The notes under the pieces are model-generated. The model did no database searches. It had not been told where the DNA came from and saw nothing but the letters and a program-made list of their open reading frames with translations. Position numbers and translations under genes: made by a program. Source: an uncultured Dehalococcoidia bacterium (GTDB taxonomy: Bacteria > Chloroflexota > Dehalococcoidia > Lucifugimonadales > UBA1123). From it: a stretch of 64,000 bases of DNA. This document shows positions 29,037 to 37,942 of the stretch, piece by piece; positions within the stretch are counted from its first letter, which is position 1; every line of letters starts with the position of its first letter. The stretch lies in the NCBI GenBank assembly GCA_958296105.1, contig OY282441.1:1-64000 (forward strand), given 5' to 3'.

Positions 29037-32000
29037 TTGACCCCCACCACACCCCACCCCATCCGCGAAGGCCAGCTGCTGACCGGCCCCCAGTTCCCCG
29101 AGCCCATGCGCGTGGAGACCGTGCGCTCGAACGCCCCCCACTCCATCGAGGCCGGCCTCGTCGGCCAGCGAACCGAGCGATTCCAGCGCGTCACCCTGAC
29201 CCCCGAAGACATCGCCAGCCTGCGCATCTCCGACACCTCCCTATCCTACGACGGCGACGGCAGACTGCTGAAACTCGGCATTCAGTCCTACGTACTCGGC
29301 ATAGCCCACGAGTTCGACCCGTACTTCGGCCTGTCCATATCCCGCGTCGACCCCCTGCCGCACCAGCTCGACGCCGTGTACGAGCGCCTGCTCAAGCTCC
29401 CCGCCGTGCGCTTCCTGCTCGCCGATGACGCCGGCGCAGGCAAGACCATCATGGCCGGCCTCCTCATCCGAGAGCTCAAGCTGCGCGGCCTTGCCGAGCG
29501 CGTCTTGGTCGTCTGCCCCGCCAACCTCACCTTCCAGTGGCAGCGCGAGCTGAGCGAGAAGTTCGACGAGAGATTCATCGTCATCAAGGGCGGAGACATC
29601 CGAGACCAGTTCGGAGTCAACCAGTGGATGGAGCAGAAACAGCTCATCACCTCCCTGGACCTCGCCAAGCGCGAAGACATCCTGCCCGGCCTCAGACAGT
29701 CTCGCTGGGACCTCGTCATCATAGACGAAGCCCATCGCATGTCCGCCCAGGACGAGACGCACAAGAGCCAGCGCTATCGGCTCGGCGAGCTGCTGCGCGA
29801 CAGCGCCGACCACATCCTCCTGTTGACCGCAACCCCCCACAAGGGCGACCCCCACAACTTCACCCTGTTCCTCCAGCTGCTGGACCAAGACGCCTACGCG
29901 GACGTGAAGTCGATTCGTGAAGCCATGGAGCGGCGGCGCGCCCCTTTCTACCTGCGCCGCACCAAAGAGGCGATGGTCTACTTTCCCGAGCGCCAGCCCG
30001 ATGGCAGCTGGGCTGCCCAGCCCGTGTTCACCAAGCGCATCACCCGCACAGCCGATTTCAGGCTCGGCGGCGCAGAGTTCGATCTCTACCAGAGCGTCAC
30101 CCGCTTCGTGAAGCGCCAGAGCCACCGCGCCGCGATGAGAGGAGACGACCGCCGAGCCAGAGCCGTCGGATTCCTCATGTCCCTGTACCAGAGACGCCTA
30201 GCCTCCAGCGCCAGCGCCATGCGCAGATCGCTCGAAAATCGCGCCAAGCGTCTCGAAGACGGACTGGAGCGCGCCCAGACCCTCGCCCGAACCGCCCCCC
30301 CAGACATCGACTGGGACGACATCGAAGAGCTGGAAGACTCCGAGCGCGAGCGCATGGAGACACTCCTAGAAGCCGTCACACTCGCCCGCAGCGCCGACGA
30401 GATACATAACGAGATCGCCGAGCTTCACGCTCTAGCTGCGCAGGCGCGCTCCGTCGAGACGTCCGGCGGCGAAGCCAAGCTCGAACACCTCCGACAGCTG
30501 ATGCAGCGCGAAGGATTCTTCGACTCCCCCGATCAGCGCCTGCTGATATTCACCGAGTTCAAGGACACCCTCGATCACCTCGTAGAGAATCTGGAGAGAT
30601 GGGGCTTCAGAGTCGGCAGCATCCACGGCGGCATGAGGCCCGGCTCGCGCGATGCCCCCGGCTCTCGGCTGCACGCCGAGCGGCAGTTCACGGACGGCGC
30701 GATTCAGGTTCTCGTGGCGACCGAGGCGGCAGGGGAGGGCATCAACCTACAGTGCTGCCACATCCTGTTCAACTATGACATCCCCTGGAACCCGAACCGC
30801 CTCGAACAGCGCATGGGGCGCATCCACCGCTACGGACAGCGCGAAGACTGCCTGATCTTCAACTTCGTCGCCTCCAACACCATAGAGGGGCGCGTGCTGG
30901 AACGCCTTCTCTCCAAGCTCCAGGAGATTCGAGACGCCCTCGATGACGACGCCGTCTTCAACGTGATTGGCGAGGTCCTGCCAGCCGCCCACGTGGATAG
31001 AGTGTTCCGAGACTACTACGCCGGCAGGCTCGGCGATGCCGACCTCGAAGACCGCCTGCTGACGGACGTGGACGAGGAACGCTTCCGCGCCATCTGCCAG
31101 ACCGCGCTCGAAGGCCTCGCGTCCAGACATCTGAACCTGGACATGCTCTTGGAGCGGCGCGCCAGAGCGCGTGAGCGGCGCGTCGTGCCGGAGACCATAG
31201 CCCGCTTCCTCACCGACAGCGCCAGAGTAGCGCGCATGACCCTCAGACCCGTCCGCAGACTGCGCCACACCTTCGATCCGGGCCGCACCCCCGCCGCCCT
31301 GAAGGCGTTCGAGCGCGAACCGACTTGGAGGCTCCCCGAGCTGGCTGCGCGCTACCCCCGCGTCTCTGCCGATAGGGAAGTGTCCGAAGGCAGCGGCATC
31401 GAGTGGGTCACTCCCGGCCATCCCCTCTTCGAGGCGCTCCGCAGGAACAGCCTTGCCCTCGCCCTCGACACGTTCACCAGCGGCGCGCGCTTCTACTCTC
31501 TGGATCACGCCGCCCCCGCGCGCCTCGACTTCTACCGCGCCAGAGTGGTGGACGGGCTGGGGCATACCATCCACGAGAGGATGTTCGTAGTCGAGCTGAG
31601 CGAAGGCGGAGAGACCAGAGCCACCGAGCCGGACGCGCTCGGCAACCTCACCCCTGCCCCCGCCCCCGCCCGTATGCCCGAAGTCGCCTCCGCCCCCGAA
31701 GCGCGGGACTGGCTCGACCGCTTCGCCCTGACCCCGTTCATAGAAGACGTGAGACGCGAGCGGCTCGCAGACCTCGACCGCATCGCCGATCACGTCGATC
31801 TGTCCCTTACTGAGGTTCTTCAGCGAATCGACCAAGAGATCGGACACGCTGCCGAAGAGATGGAGCAGCAGATCCCCGGCGCTGCGGGCAGGCTGGCGCA
31901 GGCAGAGATGCGCCACGATGAGGCGATGGCGCGACGCGATCGGCGCAGCCGCGAGCTTCGCCAGCAGCGCGCGCTCACCCTTCAGGGCGTCGAGCGTCTG

Positions 32001-32468
32001 ACCAGCGCCCTTGTCCTTCCCCACCCCGAGCGCGAGTCCTCCGATATCCGAAACCTCCGCCCCAGCTCCGAGACCGAGATGATCGCCATGCGCGCAGTCA
32101 TGGACTACGAGCGCGATCGCGGATGCCGTGTCGAAGACGTCCACGAGAAGAATTTGGGATACGATGTAACCAGCGTGAACCGTGCATCCGGAGAGTTGCG
32201 CCTGATAGAGGTGAAGGGCTTGGCTGCCGAGACTGGAACCATCCTGCTCTCGCCCAACGAGCGCCGCGTTGCGGAAGACCGCCGCGATTGCTACTGGCTG
32301 TACATCGTCACCAGCTGCGCCGCCGCCCCACAGCTTCAAGAGCCTGTCAGCGACCCCGCCCGCTTCTCTTGGCGCGAGGTCAGCAAGGTTCAGCGCTACT
32401 GGCTAGAGGTGAACGCAATGACCAAGCCGCTGCAAGTACGCGAGGAAGAGGAAGAATATCTGCTATAG
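29037..32468 (+). CDS. SNF2-type helicase with DUF3883 C-terminus (copy 2)
   Basis: A 1143-residue superfamily 2 translocase. Walker A (DDAGAGKT) is near residue 130 and DEAH (IIDEAHRMS) near 232. The second lobe carries FTEFKDTLDHL, TEAAGEGINLQCCH and QRMGRIHRYGQ. A DUF3883 end (LRLIEVKGLAAETGTILLS) spans about 1020-1110. The start is TTG at 29037, with no strong ribosome site. It precedes the DUF1156 methylase by 48 bp, so one operon is likely. It is clearly related to copy 1 but divergent, so the two sets are not a recent duplication. Confidence 0.9.
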   Translation: MTPTTPHPIREGQLLTGPQFPEPMRVETVRSNAPHSIEAGLVGQRTERFQRVTLTPEDIASLRISDTSLSYDGDGRLLKLGIQSYVLGIAHEFDPYFGLSISRVDPLPHQLDAVYERLLKLPAVRFLLADDAGAGKTIMAGLLIRELKLRGLAERVLVVCPANLTFQWQRELSEKFDERFIVIKGGDIRDQFGVNQWMEQKQLITSLDLAKREDILPGLRQSRWDLVIIDEAHRMSAQDETHKSQRYRLGELLRDSADHILLLTATPHKGDPHNFTLFLQLLDQDAYADVKSIREAMERRRAPFYLRRTKEAMVYFPERQPDGSWAAQPVFTKRITRTADFRLGGAEFDLYQSVTRFVKRQSHRAAMRGDDRRARAVGFLMSLYQRRLASSASAMRRSLENRAKRLEDGLERAQTLARTAPPDIDWDDIEELEDSERERMETLLEAVTLARSADEIHNEIAELHALAAQARSVETSGGEAKLEHLRQLMQREGFFDSPDQRLLIFTEFKDTLDHLVENLERWGFRVGSIHGGMRPGSRDAPGSRLHAERQFTDGAIQVLVATEAAGEGINLQCCHILFNYDIPWNPNRLEQRMGRIHRYGQREDCLIFNFVASNTIEGRVLERLLSKLQEIRDALDDDAVFNVIGEVLPAAHVDRVFRDYYAGRLGDADLEDRLLTDVDEERFRAICQTALEGLASRHLNLDMLLERRARARERRVVPETIARFLTDSARVARMTLRPVRRLRHTFDPGRTPAALKAFEREPTWRLPELAARYPRVSADREVSEGSGIEWVTPGHPLFEALRRNSLALALDTFTSGARFYSLDHAAPARLDFYRARVVDGLGHTIHERMFVVELSEGGETRATEPDALGNLTPAPAPARMPEVASAPEARDWLDRFALTPFIEDVRRERLADLDRIADHVDLSLTEVLQRIDQEIGHAAEEMEQQIPGAAGRLAQAEMRHDEAMARRDRRSRELRQQRALTLQGVERLTSALVLPHPERESSDIRNLRPSSETEMIAMRAVMDYERDRGCRVEDVHEKNLGYDVTSVNRASGELRLIEVKGLAAETGTILLSPNERRVAEDRRDCYWLYIVTSCAAAPQLQEPVSDPARFSWREVSKVQRYWLEVNAMTKPLQVREEEEEYLL

Positions 32469-32516
32469 TTGCCGTCCAGATACAGATACAATGAGGCGCG
32501 AGCGGAGTGACGACCC

Positions 32517-35500
32517 ATGATCCCCAAAGACTGCAAACGCCTCGCCGAAGTCGATTTCCCCATCGCCGAAGTCTCTAGGCACGCTGTCCGCGAAAAATCC
32601 ATACGACACGGACACCCCTCCACCCTCCATCTGTGGTGGGCGCGCCGCCCGCTGGCGTCCTCCCGCGCCGTCCTCATCGCCCTGCTCCTGCCCGACCCGT
32701 GCGATCCCAACTGCCCCGAAGCCTTCAGCCCGCGAGCGCGCCAAGCCTTGCTGTCCATGAAGTCCCGCCCCTCCTCGTGGGATCGGCAGCTCGAATCCCC
32801 CGATGGACTGCGCCGCGTCCTGCTGGAGTTCATCGCAAACTTCGCCAACTGGGACAACGCCGCCAGCGCCGAGTATATCGAGACCGGCAGGGCGCTGGTG
32901 AAAGCCGCCCACCCGCGCGATACCCCCTTGGTCGTCGACCCCTTCGCCGGCGGCGGCTCCATCCCCCTCGAAGCCCTGCGGCTCGGCTGCGAGGCGTTCG
33001 CAAGCGACCTCAACCCCGTCGCCTGCCTCATCCTCAAGGTCATGCTCGAAGACATCCCCCGACACGGCCCCGACCTTGCCCAAGAGCTGCGGCGCGTCGG
33101 CGCAGAGATCAAGACCAAAGCCGAGCGAGAGCTTGCCGATCTCTACCCAACAGACCCTGACGGCGCGACTCCCATCGCCTACCTCTGGGCGCGAACCGTG
33201 CGCTGCGAAGCCCCAAGCTGCGGCGCCGAGATTCCCCTGATGCGCTCGTTCTGGCTGTGCCGGAAAGCCAACCGCAAGATCGCCCTGCGCCACAGCGTGG
33301 CACGTCCCGATAACGCCCCGCCGCAGGTAGCCTTCAAGATAAAGATATTCAAGCCTGACTCCAACGACGAAGTACGTGGCGGCAGCGTGTCCCGCGCAAG
33401 GGCGACCTGCCTCTGCTGCGAAGCCGTACTCCCGCCCGCAAGAGTGCGCTCACAGCTTGCCGCCCAGCGCGGCGGCGCGGATGTGACTTTCGACGAGAAC
33501 GGCATCCGCACCGGCGGCGCGCGCATGACAGCCGTCGTAACCCTCCGTCCCAACGAGCGCGGACGCCACTACCGCCTGCCGACCGCCGCCGATTACGCCG
33601 CAGTCCATCGGGCGCAAGAGCGCGTGGCGCGGATTCTGGACGAATGGGAACGCGGCGGGAAGCAGGGTCTTTGCCCCGTGCCGGATGAGCCAGCGCCAAC
33701 AAAAGACACGCATCGCGCAGTCGGAAGCCAAATCCCGTTGTACGGTATAACGACCTTTGGCGATCTGTTCACTGCGCGGCAGAAATTGACTTTGATTGAA
33801 GGAGCACGTGAAATCTCTAAAGGTGGAGAGATACTTGGTTTATCCCTTGGAAAAGTGGCTCGGCATTGCAATGTGCTTAGCAAATGGCATAAGGGCAGTG
33901 AGACTGTTGCAGGCTCATTTGGTATGCAGACACTTCCGATGTCTTGGGACTTTCCTGAGATGTTCCCTTTTGTCCCATATGCGGGAGGCTTTGAAAATGC
34001 TATCACCGATGTTATAGGAGCATCTAGCACAGTTTCACATGTAGTAAAATCAGCAGGACAAATCCAGCCCGCCGACGCCACCGCTCATCCCCTTCCCGAC
34101 CAATCAGCGGGAGTCTGGTTCACCGACCCGCCCTATTATGACGCAATTCCATACGCCGACCTCTCGGATTTCTTCTTGGTCTGGCTCAAGCGCGCGTTCC
34201 CCGATTATCCGTTGTTGCATGACCCTTTCGGTGAGAACAATCGTCTGTCCCCCAAAACGGCTGAGATAGTGCAGTGTGAGAGGGTGAAGGATATAAACGG
34301 GACGTCCAAAGATAGAGAATTCTATGAGAGATCCATGGCTAGGGCTTTTGCCGAAGGTCGACGTGTGCTGAGCGAAGACGGCGTCGGCTCCGTCGTATTC
34401 GCCCACAAGACAACCGAAGGATGGGAAGCTCTGCTCTCCGGCATGATACGCGGCGGCTGGACTATCACCGGCTCTTGGCCAATCAAAACTGAGAGGGGCG
34501 CAAGACTCAATGCACGCGAGACAGCGCACCTCGCCACCAGCGTTCATCTGATCTGCCGCCCACGCCCCGAGGATGCGCCCGTCGGCGATTGGGCGGACGT
34601 GCTGCGCGAGCTGCCCGGGCGCGTCGGAGACTGGATGGAGCGACTTCAGCGCGAGGGCGTGCGCGGCGCGGATCTGGTGTTCGCCTGCGTCGGCCCCGCC
34701 CTGGAGATCTTCAGCCGCTACTCCCGCGTGGAGACGGTGGAAGGCGACGTCGTGGGCTTGCCCGAGTATCTCGAAAGAGTCTGGGAAGTCGTGGGACGAA
34801 CCGCCCTCGAAACCGTCTTAGGCACGGCGGAGGCGCGGGCGCGCAACGGCGCGCTTGGCGCGCTCGAGGAGGACGCCCGCCTGACCGCGCTCTTCCTCTG
34901 GACGATGCAAAGCACCGCCGAAGGGTTCCCCGCCGACAGCGGCGCAGACACCGCCGCCGCCCCACGCCAGATGTTCAGCCTGCCGTTCGACGTGGCGCGC
35001 CGGTTCGCCCAGCCGCTCGGCATCCACTTGGACAGCTGGGAGTCGCGGCGCATCATCCAGATCCGGAAGGGCGTGGTGCGTCTGATTCCCGTAGACGACC
35101 GCCGCCAGTGGCTCTTCGGAGAGTCCGGCGTAGACACCATAGCCGACTTGCTGGAGTCCAACGCCGGCTCCGACCATCAGCTGAACCTGTTCCCCGACAG
35201 CCCGCCCACCGCCCGCCGCCGTTCGAGCCGACGCCCCCAGCGCGCCCTGGATTCGGATACCGCCGCCGCGCCCCAGACGAGCCGAAGCCGAAATACGCAG
35301 GCAGTCGCCCCAGACGATCTTCACACCGTACCCGGCTGGACCACACTGGATCACGTTCATGCCGCCATGCTGCTGCAATCGTCCGGTAGATCGCAGTCAT
35401 TGAGAAACCTGTTGCAATCCCAGCAGGAGCGCGGCCCCGACTTCCTGCGCTTAGCCAACGCCCTCTCCGCCCTCTACCCCCGATCCAGCCAAGAAAAGCG

Positions 35501-35540
35501 CCTGCTGGATGCCATGCTCCTAGCCGCCCCAAGACAATGA
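32517..35540 (+). CDS. DUF1156 domain DNA methyltransferase (copy 2)
   Basis: A 1007-residue DNA methylase with the DUF1156 N-terminus (EKSIRHGHPSTLHLWWARRP), SAM motif DPFAGGGSIPLEALRLG near residue 140 with ASDLNPVA, and FTDPPYYDAIPYADLSDFF near 535. A cysteine-bearing segment CEAPSCGAEIPLMRS and a later CLCCEAVLPPA form a Zn-ribbon-like insert. Together with helicase copy 2 and the DUF499 ATPase downstream it completes the set known from defence-island surveys. Its C-terminal 150 residues are Arg/Ser-rich and variable. The start ATG at 32517 encodes MIPKDCKRLAEVDFP. Confidence 0.92.
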   Translation: MIPKDCKRLAEVDFPIAEVSRHAVREKSIRHGHPSTLHLWWARRPLASSRAVLIALLLPDPCDPNCPEAFSPRARQALLSMKSRPSSWDRQLESPDGLRRVLLEFIANFANWDNAASAEYIETGRALVKAAHPRDTPLVVDPFAGGGSIPLEALRLGCEAFASDLNPVACLILKVMLEDIPRHGPDLAQELRRVGAEIKTKAERELADLYPTDPDGATPIAYLWARTVRCEAPSCGAEIPLMRSFWLCRKANRKIALRHSVARPDNAPPQVAFKIKIFKPDSNDEVRGGSVSRARATCLCCEAVLPPARVRSQLAAQRGGADVTFDENGIRTGGARMTAVVTLRPNERGRHYRLPTAADYAAVHRAQERVARILDEWERGGKQGLCPVPDEPAPTKDTHRAVGSQIPLYGITTFGDLFTARQKLTLIEGAREISKGGEILGLSLGKVARHCNVLSKWHKGSETVAGSFGMQTLPMSWDFPEMFPFVPYAGGFENAITDVIGASSTVSHVVKSAGQIQPADATAHPLPDQSAGVWFTDPPYYDAIPYADLSDFFLVWLKRAFPDYPLLHDPFGENNRLSPKTAEIVQCERVKDINGTSKDREFYERSMARAFAEGRRVLSEDGVGSVVFAHKTTEGWEALLSGMIRGGWTITGSWPIKTERGARLNARETAHLATSVHLICRPRPEDAPVGDWADVLRELPGRVGDWMERLQREGVRGADLVFACVGPALEIFSRYSRVETVEGDVVGLPEYLERVWEVVGRTALETVLGTAEARARNGALGALEEDARLTALFLWTMQSTAEGFPADSGADTAAAPRQMFSLPFDVARRFAQPLGIHLDSWESRRIIQIRKGVVRLIPVDDRRQWLFGESGVDTIADLLESNAGSDHQLNLFPDSPPTARRRSSRRPQRALDSDTAAAPQTSRSRNTQAVAPDDLHTVPGWTTLDHVHAAMLLQSSGRSQSLRNLLQSQQERGPDFLRLANALSALYPRSSQEKRLLDAMLLAAPRQ

Positions 35541-35771
35541 CACCCCCAAGCCATCCCCCCTATACTATAATGGTAGAGCGCAAGGCAGAGCGTAATCCAT
35601 AATGAGCATCCGATTAATCCCCCCCTCCCATGATGGTAGAGCGTTAGGGTTAGCGTGGATTCCCCATGATCCACCAATTAATCCCCTCTCCCTTGAGGGG
35701 AGAGCGTTAGGGTGAGGGTGATTCCCCCCTCCCATGATGGTAGAGCGTGAGGCTGAACAGGAGTATCCGAA
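35541..35771. repeat. Intergenic hairpin repeats between methylase and ATPase
   Basis: No gene is seen. The region has three copies of a module ending in TGGTAGAGCG (near 35570, 35632 and 35737) plus one copy of the CCCTCTCCCTTGAGGGGAGA hairpin near 35685 followed by TTAGGGTGAGGGTGATTC. These are the same family as at 22.8 and 28.8 kb. Confidence 0.75.
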
Positions 35772-37103
35772 GTGAACGAGATCAGACTCAAAGACTACAG
35801 ATGCTTTCGCGACGAGCAGACCGCCCGCCTTGCCCCCCTGACCCTGCTCGTAGGCGAGAACAGCGCCGGAAAGACATCCTTCATGGCAATGATTCGCGTC
35901 CTATGGGACATTGGCTATGGATTCCGCAGCCCGGACTTCAAGGAAGACCCCTACGACCTCGGCAGCTTCGACGAAATCGCTCACTATCGGGGGGGCAGGG
36001 GCGGGCGCGCGAGTACGTTCGAGGCTGGATTCAGCGCCGAACTTGGGCGCGAGGTTAGCAGCTTCGAGTTCACTTTTGGAAGGAGTGGGACTGCACCCGT
36101 TCCTGTAAGGCGGCGTTTTTCTCTTGGAAGCGCTTGGATGGAAGAAACCTTTGCGCTCGACGAACCCTACTCGCTTCGAGTTGGAACCAGTCGGGGGTCT
36201 TGGGGGCTTGGGGATACAGGTGAATTTAGAGTTATATCCCACACTGTAGAGCGTACGATACTCCGCCCCTACCTTTTTCTGGCGCCAATGAGTTTACGAG
36301 AGGATGGAACGGGTTTTGCGCCGCTGGCAGACGCTCCACCCATTAGTTCACAAGACCTTGAAATGCTAGGTGATCTGGATCATTTCATCTGGTCGATTCG
36401 CCGACAGCGCCAGCGGCCATTCGCCAGCGCCCCCGTCCGCTCCAAGCCGCGCCGTACATACGACCCTTCCCGGCCTACACCGGACCCCGAAGGCGACTAC
36501 GTTCCCATGTATCTCGCCGACGTATCTTCCGGAGACGAACAGACGTGGACGGATCTAAAGGATGGACTCGAACGCTTTGGGAAAGCCGCCGGACTCTTCG
36601 ATGAAATCTCCTTCAGGCGTCTGGGAGGGAGAGCCGGCGATCCCTTCCAAGTGGAGGTCAGAAAATTCGGAGGCAGGCTGAAAGGCCCCATGCGAAATCT
36701 CATCGACGTGGGATACGGCGTCAGCCAGTCGCTGCCCCTGATAACGGAGCTGCTGCGCCCCGACGCGCCGGACATGTTCCTGCTCCAGCAGCCGGAAGTG
36801 CATCTCCACCCGATGGCGCAAGCCGCTCTAGGCAGCCTGTTCTGTCGGGTCGCAGGCACAGAAAGGCAGCTTGTGGTCGAGACTCACAGCGACCACCTGA
36901 TGGACAGGGTGCGCATGGACGTTCGGGACGGTGAAACGGATCTGAAGCCCGAAGACGTCTCGATCCTCTACTTCGAGCGCAATGACTTGGATGTTCGGAT
37001 TCACTCGCTCCGAATAGACGAAGATGGCGACATCCTAGACGCGCCCGATAGCTACCGCAGCTTCTTCATGGAAGAGACGATGAGGTCTCTATGGAGAGAC
37101 TAA
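35772..37103 (+). CDS. AAA (ABC/OLD-like) ATPase
   Basis: A 443-residue ATPase with Walker A GENSAGKTS near residue 30, a signature-like GYGVSQSLPLITELL near 318, Walker B MFLLQQPEVHLHP near 336, and an ETHSDHLMDRVRMDV switch region. There is no TOPRIM domain, unlike full OLD proteins. The start is GTG. Such ATPases act as sensors in several two-gene defence systems paired with a nuclease. The next gene, 20 bases on, encodes a PIN-type nuclease, so the two probably form one unit. Regulation is not visible. Confidence 0.88.
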   Translation: MNEIRLKDYRCFRDEQTARLAPLTLLVGENSAGKTSFMAMIRVLWDIGYGFRSPDFKEDPYDLGSFDEIAHYRGGRGGRASTFEAGFSAELGREVSSFEFTFGRSGTAPVPVRRRFSLGSAWMEETFALDEPYSLRVGTSRGSWGLGDTGEFRVISHTVERTILRPYLFLAPMSLREDGTGFAPLADAPPISSQDLEMLGDLDHFIWSIRRQRQRPFASAPVRSKPRRTYDPSRPTPDPEGDYVPMYLADVSSGDEQTWTDLKDGLERFGKAAGLFDEISFRRLGGRAGDPFQVEVRKFGGRLKGPMRNLIDVGYGVSQSLPLITELLRPDAPDMFLLQQPEVHLHPMAQAALGSLFCRVAGTERQLVVETHSDHLMDRVRMDVRDGETDLKPEDVSILYFERNDLDVRIHSLRIDEDGDILDAPDSYRSFFMEETMRSLWRD

Positions 37104-37123
37104 TCTATTCGAGGAGTTGAGGC

Positions 37124-37609
37124 ATGTGCGCAATCGTGGACGCAAACGTCGCCCATGAGGTGTTTGGACCCAGTCCGCAGCCGGCAGGTAAGGAGTTCTT
37201 AGAATGGATCCGCAAAGGGAGCGGTCGGTTGGTGGTTGGGGGCAAGCTGCACCGTGAGCTTATTTTGAGTTCGGAAGGCTTCAGGAATTGGGCGCTTGAA
37301 GATAAGCGCGCTAACAAGATGCGGATGCGGATGCGCATTGAGAAGGCGAGTGAAGTAGATGCAAGAACCAAATATATCGAGGGTCAGGGAAGGTGCGAGT
37401 CGAACGATGAGCATATCATCGCCTTGGCGCAGATCAGCGGATCCCGCCTTTTGTACTCCAACGACAGAGCTCTGCGACACGATTTCACGAACAAACGTCT
37501 GATTGACAGTCCGCGCGGAAAGCTCTATTCGACACCCAAGAACAAGAAATCCGAGAACGATATGAGAAGACTTCTCAACAGAAAAGACCTGTGCGGAGCA
37601 AAGCAGTGA
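37124..37609 (+). CDS. PIN-domain-like protein paired with AAA ATPase
   Basis: A 161-residue protein. CAIVDANVAHEVF places the first PIN aspartate at residue 6. ESNDEHIIALAQISG and LLYSNDRALRHDF supply the later acidic residues. The Lys/Arg-rich end (SENDMRRLLNRKDL) may contact nucleic acid. As the partner of the upstream ATPase it is the likely nuclease effector, probably acting on RNA as most PIN proteins do. Its stop overlaps the DUF433 start (GTGA). Confidence 0.8.
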   Translation: MCAIVDANVAHEVFGPSPQPAGKEFLEWIRKGSGRLVVGGKLHRELILSSEGFRNWALEDKRANKMRMRMRIEKASEVDARTKYIEGQGRCESNDEHIIALAQISGSRLLYSNDRALRHDFTNKRLIDSPRGKLYSTPKNKKSENDMRRLLNRKDLCGAKQ

Positions 37610-37821
37610 ACGCCGACCCTCTGAATCGAATAACCGCTCGCCCCGACGTCTTTGGCGGGAAGCCGATCATTCGTGACATGCGCGTATCTGTGGAGTTGAT
37701 ACTGAGCCTGTTGACGCAGGGAGTCACGCCGGATGATATTATTGACGACTACCCCGACCTCGAATTGGATGACATTCGCGCCTGCACCGCTTACGCCCAC
37801 GCTGTCATCGCCGGAGACTAG
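37606..37821 (+). CDS. DUF433 antitoxin-like protein
   Basis: A 71-residue protein beginning at GTG overlapping the PIN stop. RITARPDVFGGKPIIRDMRV and GVTPDDIIDDYPDLELDDI are the hallmark of DUF433, the winged-helix antitoxin usually followed by a DUF5615 PIN-like toxin. That toxin survives only as a relic just downstream, so this antitoxin may now be an orphan or may serve the upstream PIN protein. Confidence 0.88.
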   Translation: MNADPLNRITARPDVFGGKPIIRDMRVSVELILSLLTQGVTPDDIIDDYPDLELDDIRACTAYAHAVIAGD

Positions 37822-37924
37822 CTGGCTGCCGTGTCGATTGCAAGCTCGTAAGATTTCTCGTGCGATAGTAACCATACGCGGCGGGCGAATCCGTATATCA
37901 CATCCCCTTGATACTCCGAAATAA
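37822..37924 (+). pseudogene. Relic C-terminus of a DUF5615-type toxin
   Basis: Immediately after DUF433, one frame reads RAIVTIRGGRIRISHPL, which resembles the end of DUF5615 toxins (an AIVxxxxGRIRIRxLP pattern). The rest of the toxin is absent. I infer an internal deletion that removed the toxin and left its last 20 or so codons. Confidence 0.5.
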
Positions 37925-37942
37925 ACAGATGGAGTCTTTCCG

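Noticed and set aside
30747-32339. 530-codon minus-strand frame opposite helicase copy 2
   Set aside because: It is the shadow of a helicase with all its motifs in order. The antisense sequence has no recognisable domain.
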